Positions 1 to 7,900 of a stretch of 64,000 bases of DNA are shown in pieces (within the stretch, counting starts at the first letter, position 1; every line of letters starts with the position of its first letter). This DNA comes from Herbaspirillum sp. GW103 (GTDB taxonomy: Bacteria; Pseudomonadota; Gammaproteobacteria; Burkholderiales; Burkholderiaceae_D), in the NCBI RefSeq assembly GCF_000261365.1, contig NZ_AJVC01000004.1:620001-684000 (forward strand), given 5' to 3'. The translations under genes were made by a program, and so were the position numbers. The notes beneath the pieces were generated by a model, which had not been told where the DNA came from, ran no database searches, and worked only from the letters and a program-made list of their open reading frames with translations.

Positions 1-846
1 TCGCGCCTGCCGGAACAGGGCATGCGCGCCGTCGCCTGGCGTGAAGGTGCGGGCCTGGCCGGGGTGATCGTCGCCAGCGTGATACCGGTCGGCATCCTGG
101 CCGCAGACCCGGCATTGATCGACCAGCGCATCACCTGGTATTGCCTGTTCTTCACTGCCGTACTGGGCGGTGCGCTGTTGCTGCTGCTGCGCCAGCCGGC
201 GCCAGCGATGACGGCGCAGGGCCAGCGCTGGGCGGTGTCGCTGCGCGGGCTGTGGGCCAACCGGGCGTTTCGCGCGCTATTGCCGCCCTACCTGCTCAAT
301 GCCCTGTCGGCTGCCGTTCCGGCGACACTGGCGCTGTTCTTCATCGAGGATCAATTGCAGGAGCGCGCACTGGCCGGCGTCTTCCTGGCGACCTATTTCG
401 GCGCAGCCGCGCTGGGGCTGCCACTCTGGAGCGCCCTGGCACGCCGCATCGGACCGATCGCCTGCTGGCGCCAGGCCATGCTGCTGTCCATCGTCGGCTT
501 CGTCGCTGCGGTTCTGCTGGGGCCGGGCGAGCGCTGGGCGTTTCTCGCCGTATGCCTGGCCACCGGCGCGGCACTCGGTGCGGACCTGCTGCTGCCACCG
601 GTCCTGCTGGCGCGCGTGGTCACCCAGCCTGGATCGGTGGGCAGCGCCTTCGGCATCCTCACCATGCTGGGCAAGCTGGCCCTGGCACTGGCGGGCATCG
701 CCCTGCCGCTGTTGTCGGCGCTCGGTTACCACCCGGGCCAGGGACCCAGCAGCAGCCTGCCGCTGGTCTATGCGGCGCTGCCCTGCGTGCTGAAACTGGC
801 GGCTTTTCTGGTGCTGGGGCGCTATGGTCGCCAGCATCCCGCATGA
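1..846 (+). CDS. MFS transporter, C-terminal part (5' end outside window)
   Basis: The frame is open from the first base, so the gene starts upstream of the window; about 281 residues are visible. The protein is a chain of hydrophobic helices (for example around the SVIPVGILAA, YCLFFTAVLGGALLLLLR and LALALAGIALPLLSALG stretches) with short polar loops, including a basic loop SALARRIG. This fits the second half of a major facilitator carrier, most like the MFS_2/GPH type. The substrate cannot be told from the sequence. The stop lies 30 bases before the photolyase start, so the two may be cotranscribed. I am sure of a membrane carrier, less sure of the subfamily. Confidence 0.75.
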   Translation, partial: SRLPEQGMRAVAWREGAGLAGVIVASVIPVGILAADPALIDQRITWYCLFFTAVLGGALLLLLRQPAPAMTAQGQRWAVSLRGLWANRAFRALLPPYLLNALSAAVPATLALFFIEDQLQERALAGVFLATYFGAAALGLPLWSALARRIGPIACWRQAMLLSIVGFVAAVLLGPGERWAFLAVCLATGAALGADLLLPPVLLARVVTQPGSVGSAFGILTMLGKLALALAGIALPLLSALGYHPGQGPSSSLPLVYAALPCVLKLAAFLVLGRYGRQHPA

Positions 847-876
847 TCGGTCTTCCGCTCTACCGTTTTACCCACC

Positions 877-2451
877 ATGACTAAAAATTCCAACGCGCCA
901 TCGCACCCGGCATCCACCCTGCGCCTGCTCCTGGGCGACCAGTTGAATCCACAGCACTCCTGGTTCGACCAGGTCGATCCCGAGGTGGTCTACGTGCTCA
1001 TGGAAGTGCGCTCCGAGACCGACTACGTGCTGCACCACGCGCAAAAGATCCTGGCCATCTTCGCCGCCATGCGGGCCTTCGGTGAGCAGTTGCGCCAGGC
1101 CGGTCATCGGGTGCGCTACATCCGGCTGGACGATCCCTGCAACCGGCAGTCGCTGGTCGATAACCTCGATGCCCTGGCGGTCCACTACCAGGCCCGTCAG
1201 GTGCAATGGCAGGCACCGGATGAATGGCGGGTCGACCAGACGCTGCAGCAGTGGGGTCAGGCCTGGGCGAGCACGCATCAGGGCGAGATTGCCGTGTGCG
1301 ACAGCGAGCATTTTCTCACCGCGCGCCACGAACTGCCGCGCCTTTTCGCCGGCCGCAAGCAGTGGTTGATGGAGCATTTCTACCGACAGATGCGACGGCG
1401 CTTCGAGCTCTTGCTCGATGGCGATGGCAAGCCCGCAGGCGGCCAATGGAATTTCGACCACGACAACCGCAAGCGCTGGCCCGGCGACCCGCCCGAACCC
1501 GCGGACTGGCGTCGGCCGCACGATCACGCTGCGCTGTGGGACATGCTGCAGGCCCAGGGTGTGCGCAGTTTCGGCAACGCCCAGGCCACGCAACTGCGCT
1601 GGCCGCTGGACCGCACCGAAGCCCTGCAACATCTGGATCACTTCATCAGCACCGTGCTGCCGCATTTCGGCGACTACGAAGACGCCATGAGCAGCCAGGC
1701 GCAGCGGCTGTTCCATTCGCTGCTCTCGTTCGCCCTCAACGTCAAGATGCTGCATCCCCTGGAAGTGGTGCGCCGCGCCGAAGAAGCCTATCGCGAAGGA
1801 CGGGCGCCGCTGGCGGCAGTGGAAGGATTCATTCGCCAGATCATCGGCTGGCGTGAATATGTACGCGGCATCTACTGGTCGCAGATGCCCGGCTATGACC
1901 AGCGCAACGCCCTGGGCCATCGCCTGCCCCTGCCGGCCTGGTTCTGGAGCGGACAGACGCGCATGAACTGCCTGCGCCACGCCATCGGCCAGTCGCTGGA
2001 GACGGCCCACGCCCATCACATCCAGCGCCTGATGGTGATCGGCAACTTCGCCCTGCTGGCCGGGCTCGATCCCCGGGAGCTGCACCACTGGTATCTGGGC
2101 ATCTATATCGATGCCTTCGAATGGGTGGAGCTGCCCAACACCCTGGGCATGAGCCAGTGGGCCGACGGCGGCATCATCGCCACCAAACCGTACGTGAGCA
2201 GCGCCGCCTACATTGGCCGCATGAGCGACTACTGCCAGGGCTGCGCCTACGATCCAAAGCAGAAGACCAGCGCGAATGCCTGCCCCTTCAATGCCCTCTA
2301 TTGGGACTTCTTCCTGCGCCACCAGTCCACCTTCGGCAACAACCCGCGCATGGGCATGGCCTACCAGCAGCTCAGAAAAATGCAGAGCGCCGATATCGAG
2401 GCCCTGCAACAACGCGCCGCCGATCTGCGCAACCAGCTCGATACCCTCTGA
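877..2451 (+). CDS. Iron-sulphur photolyase/cryptochrome (FeS-BCP / PhrB-like)
   Basis: A 524-residue flavoprotein of the FeS bacterial cryptochrome-photolyase family. Known members bind FAD, a ribolumazine antenna and a [4Fe-4S] cluster and repair (6-4) photoproducts with light. The N-terminus LRLLLGDQLN is the typical start of this family's Rossmann domain. Four cysteines match the known cluster ligands: C365, C453, C456 and C469. From memory, the Agrobacterium PhrB ligands are 350, 438, 441 and 454, which gives the same spacing of 88, 3 and 13. The C-terminal half carries the FAD-binding region around GWREYVRG and WAHH-like surfaces. The start ATG has no strong Shine-Dalgarno but gives the expected family N-terminus. 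Repair rather than signalling is inferred from family membership only. Confidence 0.9.
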   Translation: MTKNSNAPSHPASTLRLLLGDQLNPQHSWFDQVDPEVVYVLMEVRSETDYVLHHAQKILAIFAAMRAFGEQLRQAGHRVRYIRLDDPCNRQSLVDNLDALAVHYQARQVQWQAPDEWRVDQTLQQWGQAWASTHQGEIAVCDSEHFLTARHELPRLFAGRKQWLMEHFYRQMRRRFELLLDGDGKPAGGQWNFDHDNRKRWPGDPPEPADWRRPHDHAALWDMLQAQGVRSFGNAQATQLRWPLDRTEALQHLDHFISTVLPHFGDYEDAMSSQAQRLFHSLLSFALNVKMLHPLEVVRRAEEAYREGRAPLAAVEGFIRQIIGWREYVRGIYWSQMPGYDQRNALGHRLPLPAWFWSGQTRMNCLRHAIGQSLETAHAHHIQRLMVIGNFALLAGLDPRELHHWYLGIYIDAFEWVELPNTLGMSQWADGGIIATKPYVSSAAYIGRMSDYCQGCAYDPKQKTSANACPFNALYWDFFLRHQSTFGNNPRMGMAYQQLRKMQSADIEALQQRAADLRNQLDTL

Positions 2452-2642
2452 GCCCCGCACCGACAGGCGCTCCCAGCGCATGGTAATGGCTGCCAAAGCC
2501 GGTAAAAGCAGGCAAAATACACAAAATCTGACGAACTCACGAAATTCTCTGCATAATGGGCCTTCAAAGCATTGCCCATGGGCAGCAGTGTTGCTTTTCG
2601 TCGAAAAACGATTATATCGAATTCAAATTCTATCTAATGAAT

Positions 2643-2671
2643 TTGATTTATTTGTGTAAAATACCGATAAT
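2643..2671 (+). promoter_or_regulatory. Sigma-70-like promoter of the phosphorelay operon
   Basis: TTGATT (2643-2648) and GATAAT (2666-2671) are separated by exactly 17 bases in an AT-rich island. The -35 part lies in a 13-base word, TTTGATTTATTTG at 2642-2654, that recurs identically in the promoter of the MCP gene at 7901. The predicted transcript start falls on or next to the ATG at 2678, so the message may be leaderless. This is prediction from sequence only. Confidence 0.55.
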
Positions 2672-2677
2672 GGATTT

Positions 2678-3319
2678 ATGAAAACCGCAAAGACAACCAG
2701 TTCCGAGGTATGCACCACGCAGGAAGCGGCGCACATCCTGGGCATCTCGGTGTCCTCCGTCCAGCAGTTGGTGGAGGCCGGCATCATCGAGGCCTGGAAG
2801 ACCAAGGGCGGCCACCGCCGCATCCCGCTGGCGGCCGTGCATGCCTACAAGTCCACCCCCGGCTCGTCCTCGGGCGGCGAGGCAGGCGAACACGGACGCG
2901 CCAGCCCGGCGCCACGTGCCGGCAACGGCCGCACCGCGGTGCTGGTGATCGAGGACAACCGCCTGCAGCGCGAGCTGTATGCCAGTGCCCTCGGTTCCTG
3001 GGGCCTGCCGCTGGACCTGGTGTATTGCGACAACGGTTACAAGGCGCTGCTGGAGATCGCGCGCAGCAAACCCGACGTGGTGCTGGCCGATATCGTGATG
3101 GAAGGCATGGATGGCTACGAGGTGGTCAAGACCATCCTCCACGACCCGGAGCTCAAGGATGTGAGCATCGCCATCGTCAGCAGCCTGGACGGCGAAGAGA
3201 TGGCCATGCGCGGTGGTATTCCGGCCGGGGTGGTGTTCTTCTCCAAACCGGTCAATTTTGATGAATTGCGCGGTTACATGCGGGCCTGCTGTGCCCGCAG
3301 GGAGCGCGAAACCCGCTAA
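2678..3319 (+). CDS. Excisionase/MerR-type HTH fused to a response-regulator receiver
   Basis: A 213-residue protein. Residues about 12-58 form an excisionase-family helix-turn-helix: TTQEAAHILGIS, then a recognition segment and the wing KTKGGHRRIP. A low-complexity Ser/Gly/Ala linker covers 60-85. A CheY-like receiver follows from 86, with acidic pair E92/D93, phospho-acceptor D138 in VLADIVMEGMDG, and K190. The DNA-binding domain is N-terminal, the reverse of the common REC-HTH order. It is the first gene of an operon with a histidine kinase, an HPt protein and a hybrid kinase (gaps 29, 37 and 31 bases), so it is the likely DNA-binding output of that relay. There is no Shine-Dalgarno; the start is fixed by the HTH and by the promoter just upstream. 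Confidence 0.85.
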   Translation: MKTAKTTSSEVCTTQEAAHILGISVSSVQQLVEAGIIEAWKTKGGHRRIPLAAVHAYKSTPGSSSGGEAGEHGRASPAPRAGNGRTAVLVIEDNRLQRELYASALGSWGLPLDLVYCDNGYKALLEIARSKPDVVLADIVMEGMDGYEVVKTILHDPELKDVSIAIVSSLDGEEMAMRGGIPAGVVFFSKPVNFDELRGYMRACCARRERETR

Positions 3320-3348
3320 GGGACCAACGAAGAAAGGCCAGCAGTGCC

Positions 3349-5016
3349 ATGGATGACCGGAAACACCCCCCTCTGCCCCTCCGGTTCGCGCGCATCGATC
3401 TGCGCCTGGCCCTGGGCCTGTTTTCCCTGCTGCTGATCTGCGGTCTGTGGCTGGCGGCATTCAAGGAGCTCGACGCCAGCCGCGAAAACCACCTGCAAGA
3501 TGCCCGCCGCGACGCCCAGTCGCTCTCGCGGCTGTTCCTCGAACACGCCTACCGCACCATCGAGGCAGCCGACCAGGCCGCCGTCTACCTGCGCTACCGC
3601 TATGCCGAGCGCGGCCAGTCGCTGGACCTGGCCACCGAGATCGCCAATGGCCTGGTGGCGCGCAATGTCTACAACCTCTTCACCGTCGTCAATGCCAAGG
3701 GCGACGTGGTGCTCTCCAGCAAACCCTTCACCCCGCTGAATCTGTCGGACCGTGAGCACGTACAGGTGCACATGCACGGGGGGGAGGACAAATTCTTCAT
3801 CAGCAAGCCGGTACTGGGGCGCGTCTCGCACAAGTGGTCGCTGCAGCTGACCCGGCGCATCAACCGACCCGATGGCGGCTTTGGCGGTGTGATCGTGGTG
3901 TCCATCGATCCCCAGTATTTCACCAGCCTGTACCACCAGATCGATGTCGGCCACCATGGCGTCATCACCCTGGTCGGTGCCGATGGCGTCGTACGCGTGC
4001 GCCGTACCGGCGACATGGATGCCATGGGTGAGCAGATCAACGGCGGCAAGGTCTATGCCGCCATGCTGGCGCAGGGCAATGGCGTGATCGATGCGGTCAG
4101 CCGCATCGATGGCCGCGAGCGCATCTATGCCTTCCGCAAGCTCAACGACTATCCGCTCTATGCCTCGGTGGGCATCGACATCGAAGAACGCCTGGCCCCC
4201 TATTATCGTGAGCGCAACCGCACCCTGGCACTGGCCTCGCTGATCACGCTGGCGGTGCTGGTCTTCAATGCGGTGCTGATCTGGATGGCCGGCTCGCTGG
4301 TCAGAAGCCGCCAGGATGCCATGCAGGCCAGCCAGGCCAAGTCGCGCTTCCTGGCCAACATGTCGCATGAATTCCGCACGCCGCTCAATGGCGTGCTGGG
4401 CTATTCGGATGCCCTGCGCGAGGAACTGGGCGAGTCCCCCCTGGCGCAATATGCCACGGCCATCCATGACAGCGGCAACCGCCTGCTGGAGCTGGTCGAC
4501 GCCATCCTTGAAGTCACCGCCCTGGAAGACCGCCGGGTGAGCGTCCATCGCGAGCCCGAGAATATCCGCGAACTGGTCGGCCAGGCCATGGCGCGCCATT
4601 ACCAGGCTGCCCAGGCCAAGGGCCTGCTGCTGGAATGCCGCATCACCGACGAGGTTCCGCAGATCATCGTGTGCGACCAGCGCAAGACGCTGCGCGTGCT
4701 GGAAAACCTGATCGGCAATGCCGTGCGCTACACCGATACCGGCCGCGTCATGGTCGAAGTCGACCGCGCCGGCAATGAGTTGGCCATTCGCATCAAGGAC
4801 ACCGGCATCGGCATTCCCGCCGGGCAACGCGATACCATCTTCGAGAAGTTCACCCAGGCCGACGACAGCGAACGACGCGCCAAGGACGGCGCGGGCCTCG
4901 GCCTGACCATCGCGCAACGGCTGGTGACGCTCATGGGAGGCCAACTCATGTTACAGTCCGAGCAACACCAAGGATCGACATTCAGCTTCACATTGCCGCT
5001 GCAAGAGCCGAAGTAA
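3349..5016 (+). CDS. Membrane sensor histidine kinase with extracytoplasmic PDC/Cache-type domain
   Basis: A 555-residue kinase. Membrane segments lie at about 18-37 and 293-315 and enclose a periplasmic domain of roughly 255 residues, of the double-Cache (PDC) type seen in many ligand-sensing kinases. HisKA follows with phospho-acceptor H340 in NMSHEFRTPLNG. The HATPase_c domain has an N-box (ENLIGNAV), a G1 box (DTGIGIPAG) and a G2 box (GAGLGLTIAQ). There is no receiver, so phosphate must pass to a separate protein; the HPt protein and the receiver proteins encoded next to it are the obvious partners. The ligand is unknown. Confidence 0.9.
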   Translation: MDDRKHPPLPLRFARIDLRLALGLFSLLLICGLWLAAFKELDASRENHLQDARRDAQSLSRLFLEHAYRTIEAADQAAVYLRYRYAERGQSLDLATEIANGLVARNVYNLFTVVNAKGDVVLSSKPFTPLNLSDREHVQVHMHGGEDKFFISKPVLGRVSHKWSLQLTRRINRPDGGFGGVIVVSIDPQYFTSLYHQIDVGHHGVITLVGADGVVRVRRTGDMDAMGEQINGGKVYAAMLAQGNGVIDAVSRIDGRERIYAFRKLNDYPLYASVGIDIEERLAPYYRERNRTLALASLITLAVLVFNAVLIWMAGSLVRSRQDAMQASQAKSRFLANMSHEFRTPLNGVLGYSDALREELGESPLAQYATAIHDSGNRLLELVDAILEVTALEDRRVSVHREPENIRELVGQAMARHYQAAQAKGLLLECRITDEVPQIIVCDQRKTLRVLENLIGNAVRYTDTGRVMVEVDRAGNELAIRIKDTGIGIPAGQRDTIFEKFTQADDSERRAKDGAGLGLTIAQRLVTLMGGQLMLQSEQHQGSTFSFTLPLQEPK

Positions 5017-5053
5017 AACGGCCGCGACCAGATCAGGACAGAGGGGGAATACC

Positions 5054-5428
5054 GTGCCATTGGGCCAGTCACTGAGCCACTATCATCATATTGACCCGAG
5101 CCAGCTGCTGGAGGCCGTGGGCGGCGATGCCGCGACCGTGGCCGCGCTGGCGCGCACCTTCGTCGATAGTGCCCCGCCCATCTTCGCCCGGCTGGAGCAG
5201 GCCGCGCTGGACGGCAATGCCGAGCGCAGCCGACACGAAAGCCATAGCCTCAAGGGCATGAGCGCCATGTTCCAGGCCGATGTGCTCACGGCGCTGCTGC
5301 AGCAGACCGAGCAGGCCGCCCGCAACGGCCAGCCACCGCGCCCGGAAGAACTGGTGCAACTGCAGACCAGCTTTGCACTGGTACTGGACGAAATCGGGCG
5401 CTGCGCGCGCTCCCTCGCGCAGCCCTGA
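5054..5428 (+). CDS. Stand-alone HPt phosphotransfer protein
   Basis: A 124-residue, mostly helical protein with the HPt signature HSLKG. H64 is the expected phospho-acceptor. The length is what a single HPt four-helix bundle needs, with no extra domain. It sits between two histidine kinases and downstream of the HTH-receiver protein, so the likely job is to carry phosphate from the hybrid kinase receiver to the HTH-REC output. Its start is 37 bases after the previous stop; GAGGGGG upstream of the start is a possible ribosome site. Confidence 0.87.
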   Translation: MPLGQSLSHYHHIDPSQLLEAVGGDAATVAALARTFVDSAPPIFARLEQAALDGNAERSRHESHSLKGMSAMFQADVLTALLQQTEQAARNGQPPRPEELVQLQTSFALVLDEIGRCARSLAQP

Positions 5429-5459
5429 CCCGCGAGGGCCAGCCAGCCCCTGCCTGCCC

Positions 5460-7508
5460 ATGACGCCACCCACGCCCGCCCCGCCGCGCATCCGCAAGTC
5501 CGCCCTCACCCTGGGCGGGTTGCTGCTGGGGTTGCTGGCGAGCACCGTCTTCATCTCGGGCGCACTGCTGTACCGCGCCAGCCTCAACGACTGGCGCAAT
5601 GACCTGGCCACGCTCTCCACGGTACTGGCCGAAAGCACCTCGCAGACCATCTCCTCGGCCCGCCTGGTCCTCGACAGCATCCAGTCCGACATCGAAGCAG
5701 CCAACGTCAGCAACGACGCCCAGCTCTACGAGCACGTCAGCAGTGCCGCGTATTCCCAGACCATGCGCGAGAAGATCCGCGGCCTGCCCTTCATCTCGGG
5801 CATCGGCATCAGCAATGCCCAGGGCCGCATCATCGGCCTGTCGCGTACCTTCCCGCCACCACCGCTGGATCTGACCGACCGCGACTATTTCCTTCATCAC
5901 AGCAGGAATGCCTCGCGTGAGGATTTCCTGAGCGAAACCGTCAATTCACGGGCCGCCGGTGTGCCGACCTTCTATCTGAGCCGCCGCATCAATGACCGCC
6001 AGGGACGCATGCTGGCCATCGTGGTGGTCGCCCTGCCGTGTTCGTTCTTTGAAGATTTCTTCGCTGCCGTTACCAAGGACAAGCCCTTCTCCATCCTGCT
6101 GGCGCGCCTGGACGAGAAACCGCTGATCACCACCGCCTTGGCACACGACACCTCAGCGCAGCGCGACATCCGCCCCCTGGCCGACCTGCACGCGTCACGC
6201 CCGGCCGACAGCGACGGCAAGCAGCCCTATTACTTCATGCAGTCGCACTGGCTGGGCATCCACCGACCGGTGCGCAATGCGCCGATGTATCTGGAAATCG
6301 GCGTGACCGACAAGGTCTATTTCGGGGAATGGCTGGAATCCATGTATCCCTTGATGCTGGTAGCGGTGATCAGCCTGATCGGCCTCATCGGCGGCTTTGG
6401 CGTAGCCCTGCGTCAAGTGCAGCGGCGTGAGCAGGACGCCCAGCTGGCCTTGCAGTTGAAGGAAGAAGCCGACCATGCCAATGAAGCCAAGTCGCGCTTC
6501 CTGGCCATGGTCAGCCATGAAATCCGCACCCCCATGAATGGCATCCTGGGCTTGTCCGAATTGCTGATGGAGTCGGGGCTGTCAAACAAGCAGCGACACT
6601 ATGCCGACAGCATCCACAATGCCACCGGCGGACTGGTGCGCATCATCAACGACATCCTGGATTTTTCCAAGATCGAATCGGGCAAGCTCGACCTGGAAGG
6701 CGTGGCCTTTCATCCGGCGCGGCTGGTGCGCGAGCTGGCCGAGCTGTACCGGCCCTCGATCCACAACAAGGACGTGCAACTGGACGTGCGCATCGATTGT
6801 GACGAGGCGCTCTGCCTGGTCGGGGACCCCTCGCGCCTGAAGCAGGTGCTGGGCAACCTGCTGAGCAATGCCATCAAGTTCACCCAGGCCGGCTACGTGC
6901 GGCTGAGCATGTCGGCCCACCGTGAAGAATCCAGCCCGCAACGCTGGCGACTCTTCTTTGCCATTGCCGACAGCGGCATCGGCATTTCTCCCGAGTCCCT
7001 GGCCCAGTTGTTCCAGCCCTTCACCCAGGCCGATTCCTCGATTTCACGCCGCTTCGGTGGTACCGGGCTGGGTCTGGCCATCAGCAAGAACCTGGTGGAA
7101 CTGATGGGCGGCAAGATCGCCTGCCAGAGCGTGCCGGGACAATCCACCAAGTTCAGTTTCGATATCCTCTGCCCGGAGGGCGTGGCACCGGCGCCTGAAC
7201 CGGTGAGCGAGGCGGCTGCACCTGCGCCCGCTACCGCGCTGGCGACGACAGCGCCGGCTTTGCCGCCTGCCGCCGAGGCGCCGGGTACGCTCATGCCCCC
7301 CGACAACGCTCCCCAGCCGCCATCCAATGTCGATGCGTCGGCGACAGTACTCCCCTCGCTGCTGGCGGGGCGCCCGCATCCTGGTGGCCGAGGATACCGA
7401 GATCAACCGGCAACTGCTGCGCATCCTGCTGGCGCGGCGCGGCTGCATCCTGCAGGAAGTCGAAAACGGCCAGCTGGCCTTGGAGGCAGTGCGCAACGGC
7501 AGCTATGA
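5460..7508 (+). CDS. Hybrid histidine kinase, N-terminal part up to an apparent frameshift
   Basis: The protein starts at the ATG of [12 protein letters not shown], 31 bases after the HPt gene. It has a first membrane helix near 16-36, a periplasmic Cache-type region (to about 295), a second helix near 296-320, HisKA with H353 in [12 protein letters not shown], and a complete HATPase_c domain (N-box [25 protein letters not shown]). An Ala/Pro-rich linker follows. From about 7367 this frame reads low-quality Arg/Pro/His sequence and stops at 7508. The receiver continues in the +1 frame (feature at 7327-7746). Removing one base from the GGGG run at 7367-7370 gives [12 protein letters not shown] and a single 761-residue hybrid kinase spanning 5460-7746. 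Only the first 636 residues or so belong to the kinase. Confidence 0.8.
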   Translation: MTPPTPAPPRIRKSALTLGGLLLGLLASTVFISGALLYRASLNDWRNDLATLSTVLAESTSQTISSARLVLDSIQSDIEAANVSNDAQLYEHVSSAAYSQTMREKIRGLPFISGIGISNAQGRIIGLSRTFPPPPLDLTDRDYFLHHSRNASREDFLSETVNSRAAGVPTFYLSRRINDRQGRMLAIVVVALPCSFFEDFFAAVTKDKPFSILLARLDEKPLITTALAHDTSAQRDIRPLADLHASRPADSDGKQPYYFMQSHWLGIHRPVRNAPMYLEIGVTDKVYFGEWLESMYPLMLVAVISLIGLIGGFGVALRQVQRREQDAQLALQLKEEADHANEAKSRFLAMVSHEIRTPMNGILGLSELLMESGLSNKQRHYADSIHNATGGLVRIINDILDFSKIESGKLDLEGVAFHPARLVRELAELYRPSIHNKDVQLDVRIDCDEALCLVGDPSRLKQVLGNLLSNAIKFTQAGYVRLSMSAHREESSPQRWRLFFAIADSGIGISPESLAQLFQPFTQADSSISRRFGGTGLGLAISKNLVELMGGKIACQSVPGQSTKFSFDILCPEGVAPAPEPVSEAAAPAPATALATTAPALPPAAEAPGTLMPPDNAPQPPSNVDASATVLPSLLAGRPHPGGRGYRDQPATAAHPAGAARLHPAGSRKRPAGLGGSAQRQL

Positions 7509-7746
7509 CCTGGTGCTCATGGACTGCATGATGCCCATCATGGACGGTTACCAGGCCACCGCCGAGATCCGCGCCTACGAACAGGCCCAGGGACGTCCGC
7601 GCACCCCCATCGTGGCGCTGACCGCCAGTGCCATCGAGGGCGACCGCCAGCGCTGCCTGGATGCCGGCATGGACGACTACCTCAGCAAGCCCTTCACCCA
7701 GGTCGGCTTGATGAATACCGTGGAAAAATGGCTGCACAAGACATGA
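7327..7746 (+). CDS. Receiver domain of the split hybrid kinase (separate frame)
   Basis: This 139-residue open frame contains a full receiver from [12 protein letters not shown] onward. It has an acidic pair (E/D in VAED), phospho-acceptor D66 in [13 protein letters not shown], the conserved T in VALTAS, and K in YLSKPF. The first 15 residues overlap the kinase frame and read as Arg-rich noise, so independent translation from 7327 is doubtful. The receiver is intact, so the lesion is recent, a sequencing artefact, or bypassed by ribosomal slippage. An annotator may treat 5460-7746 as one frameshifted gene. Confidence 0.75.
   Translation: MSMRRRQYSPRCWRGARILVAEDTEINRQLLRILLARRGCILQEVENGQLALEAVRNGSYDLVLMDCMMPIMDGYQATAEIRAYEQAQGRPRTPIVALTASAIEGDRQRCLDAGMDDYLSKPFTQVGLMNTVEKWLHKT
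7367..7370 (+). other. Apparent +1 frameshift site (GGGG run)
   Basis: Upstream of this run the kinase linker is read in one frame (VLPSLLAG); directly after it the receiver is read in the next frame (ARILVAED). One fewer G here joins the two without any other change and makes the 5460-7746 interval an exact multiple of three. Confidence 0.7.
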
Positions 7747-7802
7747 ATGCAGCAAACCTGAGTTGAATTCAGGAAATTCCCTAAGAAAATAAAACAACTG
7801 AT

Positions 7803-7814
7803 TAAATCGATTTA
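7803..7814. promoter_or_regulatory. Perfect 12-bp palindrome TAAATCGATTTA upstream of the MCP gene
   Basis: The word is its own reverse complement and lies immediately upstream of the -35 element of the predicted MCP promoter. A one-mismatch version, TAAATCAATTTA (13148-13159), is in front of the EAL gene. It may be an operator shared by motility/signalling genes; the regulator is unknown. Confidence 0.35.
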
Positions 7815-7815
7815 T

Positions 7816-7844
7816 TTGATTTATTTGCTGAAGCCACTTATGAT
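7816..7844 (+). promoter_or_regulatory. Sigma-70-like promoter of the MCP-cheV operon
   Basis: TTGATT (7816-7821) and TATGAT (7839-7844) are separated by 17 bases. The element shares TTTGATTTATTTG (7815-7827) with the promoter of the HTH-REC operon at 2642-2654. The leader would be about 50 bases, with a Shine-Dalgarno AGGAG at 7888-7892 before the ATG at 7901. Confidence 0.55.
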
Positions 7845-7900
7845 GGTTCCTGAGCGCACACCTTTATTCCTATATCGCGCCCACATCAGGAGTCGTCATC

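Noticed and set aside
868-2496. Long minus-strand frame opposite the photolyase
   Set aside because: Antisense shadow of a GC-rich gene; His/Gln/Ala-rich, no domain, and the plus strand has a full family match.
2678-2860. Excisionase-like HTH as a sign of a prophage or integrative element
   Set aside because: No integrase, attachment repeats or phage genes nearby; the domain is fused to a receiver inside a kinase operon.
3316-4944. 542-codon minus-strand frame opposite the histidine kinase
   Set aside because: Shadow frame; it contains no recognisable motif while the plus strand has HisKA and HATPase boxes.
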